From Anaerolineae bacterium (lineage in GTDB: Bacteria > Chloroflexota > Anaerolineae > B4-G1 > SLSP01), in the NCBI GenBank assembly GCA_025454475.1, contig JALOOJ010000016.1, forward strand, positions 1 through 34,684: DNA of 34,684 bases, written 5' to 3'. Numbering within the stretch: position 1 is the stretch's first letter; each line of letters starts with the position of its first letter. The notes beneath the pieces were generated by a model. That model had not been told where the DNA came from. It saw only the letters and a program-made list of their open reading frames with translations, and made no database searches. Below, piece after piece: positions 31,118-34,684 of the stretch. The translations under genes were made by a program, and so were the position numbers.

Positions 31118-32293
31118 TCAGGCCGCCCTGACCGGCATCAGGCGATGTAGCGTCTCGACGATCAGGCCGACGCCGTTAGCCAACACACGTTCATCGATGT
31201 CGAAGCGGGGACTGTGGTGCGGACGGGTTCCAAAGTCCTCAGGGCCCGAGGCCACGAAGACGTAACATCCGGGTACCTCCTGCAGAAAGAAGGCGGCGTC
31301 CTCACTTCCCATCGTGCGCTCCGAGGTGTCCAGGGATTCAGACCCGAAGAGGTCTCTCGCCACATCCTGCACCAGAGCAGTGACCGATCGGTCGTTGACC
31401 AACGCAGGGGTCACGGGCATCATCTGCAGGTCAGCCGTAGCGCCCATCATCTCGGCGGTGCCGTGAACGATGGCCTGAAGACGGTCCAAGACCCTGGCGC
31501 GAACCAGGGGATCGTAGGTGCGGATTGTGCCCCGAAGCTCCGCAGTTTCCGGAATCACGTTGAAGGCGTCGCCGCTCTGAATGGAGCCTATGGTCAACAC
31601 GGCTGTCTCCAGGGCGCCGATATTCCGGCTGATGATGGTCTGAAGGTTCGTGACCATCAGCGCTGCTATGATGACGGCATCGATGGTCTTCTCCGGGAGC
31701 GCGCCGTGTCCACCCCTTCCGCTGACAGTGACCTTGAACGCTTCCGCCGCTGCCATCACCGGCCCCGGCGCGGCGCTGATTTTGCCAAATGGCATATGAT
31801 TCCAGATGTGGAGTGCCAACGCGACCTGAGGTCGGGGATTGTCGAGCGCGCCCTCCTGCACCATAATCTCTGCCCCGTTTTGGCCTTCCTCTCCTGGCTG
31901 GAAGATGAGCTTCAGCGTGCCTTGCCATGTGTCTCGGTGTTGCGCCATGATCATTGCGATGCCGAGGCCGATAGCGGTGTGGGCGTCGTGACCGCAGGCG
32001 TGCATACGCCCCGGGATCTTTGAGGCATAGGAAGTGAGGTTCTCCTCGAGAATGGGGAGGGCGTCCATATCCACCCGGCTCATAATAACCGGACCCTCAC
32101 CGTTCTCCATCAGGCCGATGACGCCACTCCTGGCGACGCCTTCCTGAACGGTGTAGCCCAGCTCACGCAGAACGCCTGCGACAATCCCGGCGGTGCGGAA
32201 TGTCTCCAGCCCCAGCTCGGGATGAAGATGGAAGTCGCGGCGCCACGTGACGAGTTGGTCAAAGATGTCGTTTGCTTGTTCGAGCGCTTTCAT
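31118..32293 (-). CDS. M20 family amidohydrolase/carboxypeptidase
   Basis: A 391-residue zinc-dependent amidohydrolase of the hippurate hydrolase/N-acyl-amino-acid amidohydrolase/IAA-hydrolase type. N-terminal RRDFHLHPELGLETF, metal-ligand motif MHACGHDAHTAIGLG (Cys100, His102), catalytic Glu in FQPGEEGQNGAE (132-142), dimerisation domain with SGRGGHGALPE, and C-terminal MGSEDAAFFLQEVPG. It should cut acyl or aminoacyl groups from amino acids; exact substrate unknown. ATG 32293 is chosen because AAGGAGG precedes it and MKALEQANDIFDQL is a normal family start. First gene of a run that continues through the S51-like and oxidoreductase genes. Confidence 0.92.
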   Translation of the reverse strand: MKALEQANDIFDQLVTWRRDFHLHPELGLETFRTAGIVAGVLRELGYTVQEGVARSGVIGLMENGEGPVIMSRVDMDALPILEENLTSYASKIPGRMHACGHDAHTAIGLGIAMIMAQHRDTWQGTLKLIFQPGEEGQNGAEIMVQEGALDNPRPQVALALHIWNHMPFGKISAAPGPVMAAAEAFKVTVSGRGGHGALPEKTIDAVIIAALMVTNLQTIISRNIGALETAVLTIGSIQSGDAFNVIPETAELRGTIRTYDPLVRARVLDRLQAIVHGTAEMMGATADLQMMPVTPALVNDRSVTALVQDVARDLFGSESLDTSERTMGSEDAAFFLQEVPGCYVFVASGPEDFGTRPHHSPRFDIDERVLANGVGLIVETLHRLMPVRAA

Positions 32294-32317
32294 CGGTCCT
32301 CCTTGGGACGTCACATA

Positions 32318-32346
32318 AGTGTAGCCAGGCCAGGTGGCACGGGCAA
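32318..32346 (-). promoter_or_regulatory. Promoter for the M20-S51-oxidoreductase-HAD run
   Basis: On the minus strand, TTGCCC (complement of 32341-32346), 17-base spacer, TACACT (complement of 32318-32323), about 25 bases before the M20 ATG. Confidence 0.55.
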
Positions 32347-32372
32347 GTATGGATTGTACCCCAGAGACACGA

Positions 32373-32405
32373 GAATCCTCCCGGAGCTGAGCCCAAGGAG
32401 GATTC
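32373..32405 (-). terminator. Inverted repeat, possible terminator of the toroid gene
   Basis: GAATCCTCC (32373-32381) and GGAGGATTC (32397-32405) form a perfect 9-bp stem with a 15-base loop, about 70 bases downstream of the gene at 32475-33392. The T-tail is poor (TCGTGTCTC on the minus strand), so termination is only likely. Confidence 0.45.
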
Positions 32406-32474
32406 GCTGGGGGGGACCTTTCGGGTGGGCCTAGCTCACGCCTTACCTGTTGACGATCGGTGTGTCGCGAGAGG

Positions 32475-33392
32475 CTATGCCGCGGTACCTCGCGGCAGCG
32501 ATGCGGCACTGCCTTGGCTCTTGCTATTCCATGCAAGGTAAGCGTAGAGTGTTCCCCACTTGCTGGGTTGTCCGACTCTCTCTCGCGCCAAATATGACTT
32601 GTTTGCGGGTAGGGTTCCTTCGAGGCGAATCCTGCCGTGCTCGTCCTTTTTCTCCTCCAGGAGCATCCACGCCTCGCGGAGGTCCGGTGACTGCCCGACC
32701 CCCATCGCTGCCAGGGAATCGAGCAGCAAAGGTAGTCCAACGCGGAAGTACTCGGAGGGGAAGAAGTTGTCAACCATCCTCTTGCCGGGATGGTCGGGCA
32801 ATACCAACTTGGCCGGGTCATCCGTTCTGTAGAACAGCCGCCGCCTCAGAAAGTAGTCGACCAACTGCCGGCTTCCTTCGAGACACAGGCCCTGTTTCCT
32901 AAGCTCCCCAGCCAGCAGCAGCCCATGCATAGCGGCCCTTATGCAGCTCTTTGGCTCTCTGTTCATCTTCTCGACACGGTGGACGCAGAGCCATGCGCCA
33001 TCCGTGCGCTGAGCATCTCTCAGATGCTCAAGACGTCTCTCAACGCGTGGGTCACGCCCATATCCAAGCATTACCATCGCACGTAGCGCCATCAGATCGC
33101 CGCAGTTCGCGTCGAATGGCTGCGACAGGAGTATGCTTGCGACAGCCTCTATGGAAACGTCCTCATAGGACAGCCCTGATTCGGCCAGCGCTGTCAAGTT
33201 GTATACAAGCACCTGGCCCTTTCGGTCCATCCACGATAGGTCACGCGCGGCAGGGAGTGAATCCAGCACAAGGCAACGTGCCTGTCTGACCGTCTCGTGG
33301 TCTCTCTGCAACTGGACCAAGCTGGTCAGGGTGCGCATGCGTACGCCAGGGTTGTCTTCCTGCAGTAGCCAACTGAGGATGTGCTCGTTCAT
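32475..33392 (-). CDS. Alpha/alpha-toroid-like (terpenoid-cyclase fold) hypothetical protein
   Basis: A 305-residue mostly helical protein. Sequence pattern suggests repeated helix pairs of the prenyltransferase/squalene-cyclase toroid: DNPGVRMRTLTSLVQL, then YGRDPRVERRLEHLRDAQRTDGAW, then IRAAMHGLLLAGELR, FFPSEYFRVGLPLLLDSLAAMG, and EEKKDEHGRIRLEGT followed by PSKWGTLYAYLAW. Such proteins are widespread and mostly unassigned; I see no cyclase DXDD motif. ATG 33392 gives MNEHILSWLLQEDNPGVR; a CCAGG upstream is a weak ribosome binding site. It lies 47 bases downstream of the M32 gene and could be co-transcribed with it. Confidence 0.65.
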   Translation of the reverse strand: MNEHILSWLLQEDNPGVRMRTLTSLVQLQRDHETVRQARCLVLDSLPAARDLSWMDRKGQVLVYNLTALAESGLSYEDVSIEAVASILLSQPFDANCGDLMALRAMVMLGYGRDPRVERRLEHLRDAQRTDGAWLCVHRVEKMNREPKSCIRAAMHGLLLAGELRKQGLCLEGSRQLVDYFLRRRLFYRTDDPAKLVLPDHPGKRMVDNFFPSEYFRVGLPLLLDSLAAMGVGQSPDLREAWMLLEEKKDEHGRIRLEGTLPANKSYLARERVGQPSKWGTLYAYLAWNSKSQGSAASLPRGTAA

Positions 33393-33439
33393 CCTGGTAA
33401 CCCACTCCCAATGGATAAGGGGCGTGAGGCAGAGCCGCC

Positions 33440-34684
33440 TTACAGCCCGTACAGCGCTGCGTACTTGTCCCGGAGGTAGGCCAACAGAGGCTGTGCGCTG
33501 ATCTGCATGCCGAACTCCCGCTGCATCAGCTCGGGCGCGGTGAACTTGCTGCCGTGTCTGTGGATGCGCTCACGCAGCCAGCGCAAGAGCGGTGCGAACT
33601 CGCCCTGAGCGTAGCCGTCCTCGAGGCCGGGGATCTCCTGAAGTGCCCGTGCATACATCTGGGCCGACATCAGGTTGCCCAGCGTGTAGGTTGGGAAGTA
33701 GCCGAGTATGCCGTGGGACCAGTGAACATCCTGCAGGCAGCCGTCCGCGTTGTTGGGCGGCGCGATCCCCAGATATTCCTCGTACCGGGCGTTCCAGGCC
33801 TCCGGAACATCGGACACCTTGAGCTCGCCGGTGAGGAGCGACTTCTCCAACTCGAAGCGCACGAAGATATGGAGGTTGTAGGTGACCTCGTCGGCCTCGA
33901 CGCGGATCAGGCTGGGCTCGACCTTATTGATGGCGCGATGGAACGTGGCAATGGAGATGTCACCAAGCTGCGCTGGGAAGAACGCCTGCAAGATGGGGTA
34001 GTAGTGGCGCCAGAAGGGTAGGCTGCGCGCGACCTGGTTCTCCCACATGCGAGACTGAGACTCGTGAAGACCAAGGGTCGCGCCGCCCGCCAGCATCGTG
34101 CGCTCGTACTTGTCGGGACTGCCCAGCTCGTAGAGCGCATGGCCCCCCTCATGAACGCTGCTGAAGATCGCTGACTGCGGCATCGTCTCATGGATGCGTG
34201 TGGTCACACGCACGTCCGAGTTGCCGAACTCCGTAGTGAAGGGATGGGGAGCTTTGTCCTGACGACCGCGCTTGAAGTCGTATCCAATGCCGCGCAGCAG
34301 GAGCAGCGTGAAGTCCCACTGTTTCTGAGCATCGTAGGGCTTCCCTAGAAAACTGTCGTCTACCTCCGGCTGGGCCGCGATCTCCCTCACGAGCGGGACC
34401 AGACCTGTCTTGAGGTCGCAGAAGAGCGACTCAACCTGGGCCGTGGTCGTGCCGGTCTCGAACTGCCCGAGCAGAGCGTCATACGGGTGATCCGCGTAGC
34501 CCAAGTAGCCGGCCTTTTCGATCTGGATCTCGACCAGTTCCTGCAGATGTGGCTCGAACGCGGGGAAGCTATCGGCTTCCCGCGCCTTGCGCCATGCCAT
34601 AAAGGCCTTGGAGATGGCCTTGCTCTCGCGCGTCACGAGCGGGGTGGGGATCTTCGTCTGCTGGTCAAACTCCCGGCGCGTGAC
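33440..34684 (-). CDS. M32 carboxypeptidase (Taq type), 5' end outside window
   Basis: A thermostable-carboxypeptidase-1 (Taq) family metallopeptidase that removes C-terminal residues. 414 residues are in the window and the frame stays open to the edge at 34684, so about 90 N-terminal residues are missing (family about 500). The zinc motif HEGGH is clear (residues 178-182 of the visible part), with the third ligand Glu in GLHESQSRMWEN. Also present: YDALLGQFETG, TTRIHETMP, and DVHWSHGILGYFPTYTLGN. A GTG at 34636 is in frame but the homologous sequence continues upstream (RREFDQQTKIP), so it is not the start. Confidence 0.95.
   Translation of the reverse strand, partial: VTRREFDQQTKIPTPLVTRESKAISKAFMAWRKAREADSFPAFEPHLQELVEIQIEKAGYLGYADHPYDALLGQFETGTTTAQVESLFCDLKTGLVPLVREIAAQPEVDDSFLGKPYDAQKQWDFTLLLLRGIGYDFKRGRQDKAPHPFTTEFGNSDVRVTTRIHETMPQSAIFSSVHEGGHALYELGSPDKYERTMLAGGATLGLHESQSRMWENQVARSLPFWRHYYPILQAFFPAQLGDISIATFHRAINKVEPSLIRVEADEVTYNLHIFVRFELEKSLLTGELKVSDVPEAWNARYEEYLGIAPPNNADGCLQDVHWSHGILGYFPTYTLGNLMSAQMYARALQEIPGLEDGYAQGEFAPLLRWLRERIHRHGSKFTAPELMQREFGMQISAQPLLAYLRDKYAALYGL

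Overview
The window is a GC-rich bacterial chromosome segment packed with housekeeping genes. Gene content and style suggest Chloroflexota, perhaps an Anaerolineae-like or related uncultured lineage. This rests on T-box leaders on pheS and thrS, a fused two-domain ECF ATPase, an ADP-forming acyl-CoA synthetase together with a KorA/KorB-type 2-oxoacid:ferredoxin oxidoreductase, and a SufR-like regulator. It is an inference; there is no rRNA or tRNA gene to place it. No prophage, transposase, CRISPR array or defence locus was found.

Layout. 1-2,100: end of an unknown gene, parB, and a convergent SufR-like regulator with a palindromic operator at its own promoter. 2,200-4,330: tig and clpP. 4,480-6,600: ADP-forming acyl-CoA synthetase. 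6,740-9,970: ECF vitamin-type transporter (ATPase, S component, T component). 9,985-12,160: rhomboid protease, YggS and YggT-type membrane protein, meeting a convergent aspartate-type aminotransferase. 13,460-15,170: DUF4126 membrane protein and two small single-pass proteins with Cys clusters. 15,230-17,670: uvrC (apparently leaderless) and a DinB-like protein. 17,770-19,890 (minus): thrS with a T-box leader. 19,930-22,430: tgt, map with an N-terminal SEC-C zinc motif, and a MIP18/DUF59 protein. 22,430-26,560: T-box, pheS, pheT, terminator. 26,596-32,350 (minus): a run of M20 amidohydrolase, S51-like protein, ferredoxin oxidoreductase alpha/gamma and beta, and a HAD phosphatase. 32,475-34,684 (minus): an alpha/alpha-toroid-like protein and an M32 carboxypeptidase cut by the window edge.

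How the genes fit together. The M32 carboxypeptidase, M20 amidohydrolase, aminotransferase, 2-oxoacid:ferredoxin oxidoreductase and ADP-forming acyl-CoA synthetase could form a peptide/amino-acid catabolic route: amino acid to 2-oxoacid to acyl-CoA to acid plus ATP. They are not one operon, so this is inference.

The most unusual structure is at 27,451-27,658. The 5' end of the HAD gene is present three times, separated by two identical 65-bp elements, each with two hairpins (period 104 bp). The two upstream copies are 35-codon mini-ORFs, each ending in a TGA that overlaps the next ATG. The chain of stop-start overlaps runs from just after the oxidoreductase beta stop to the intact HAD gene.
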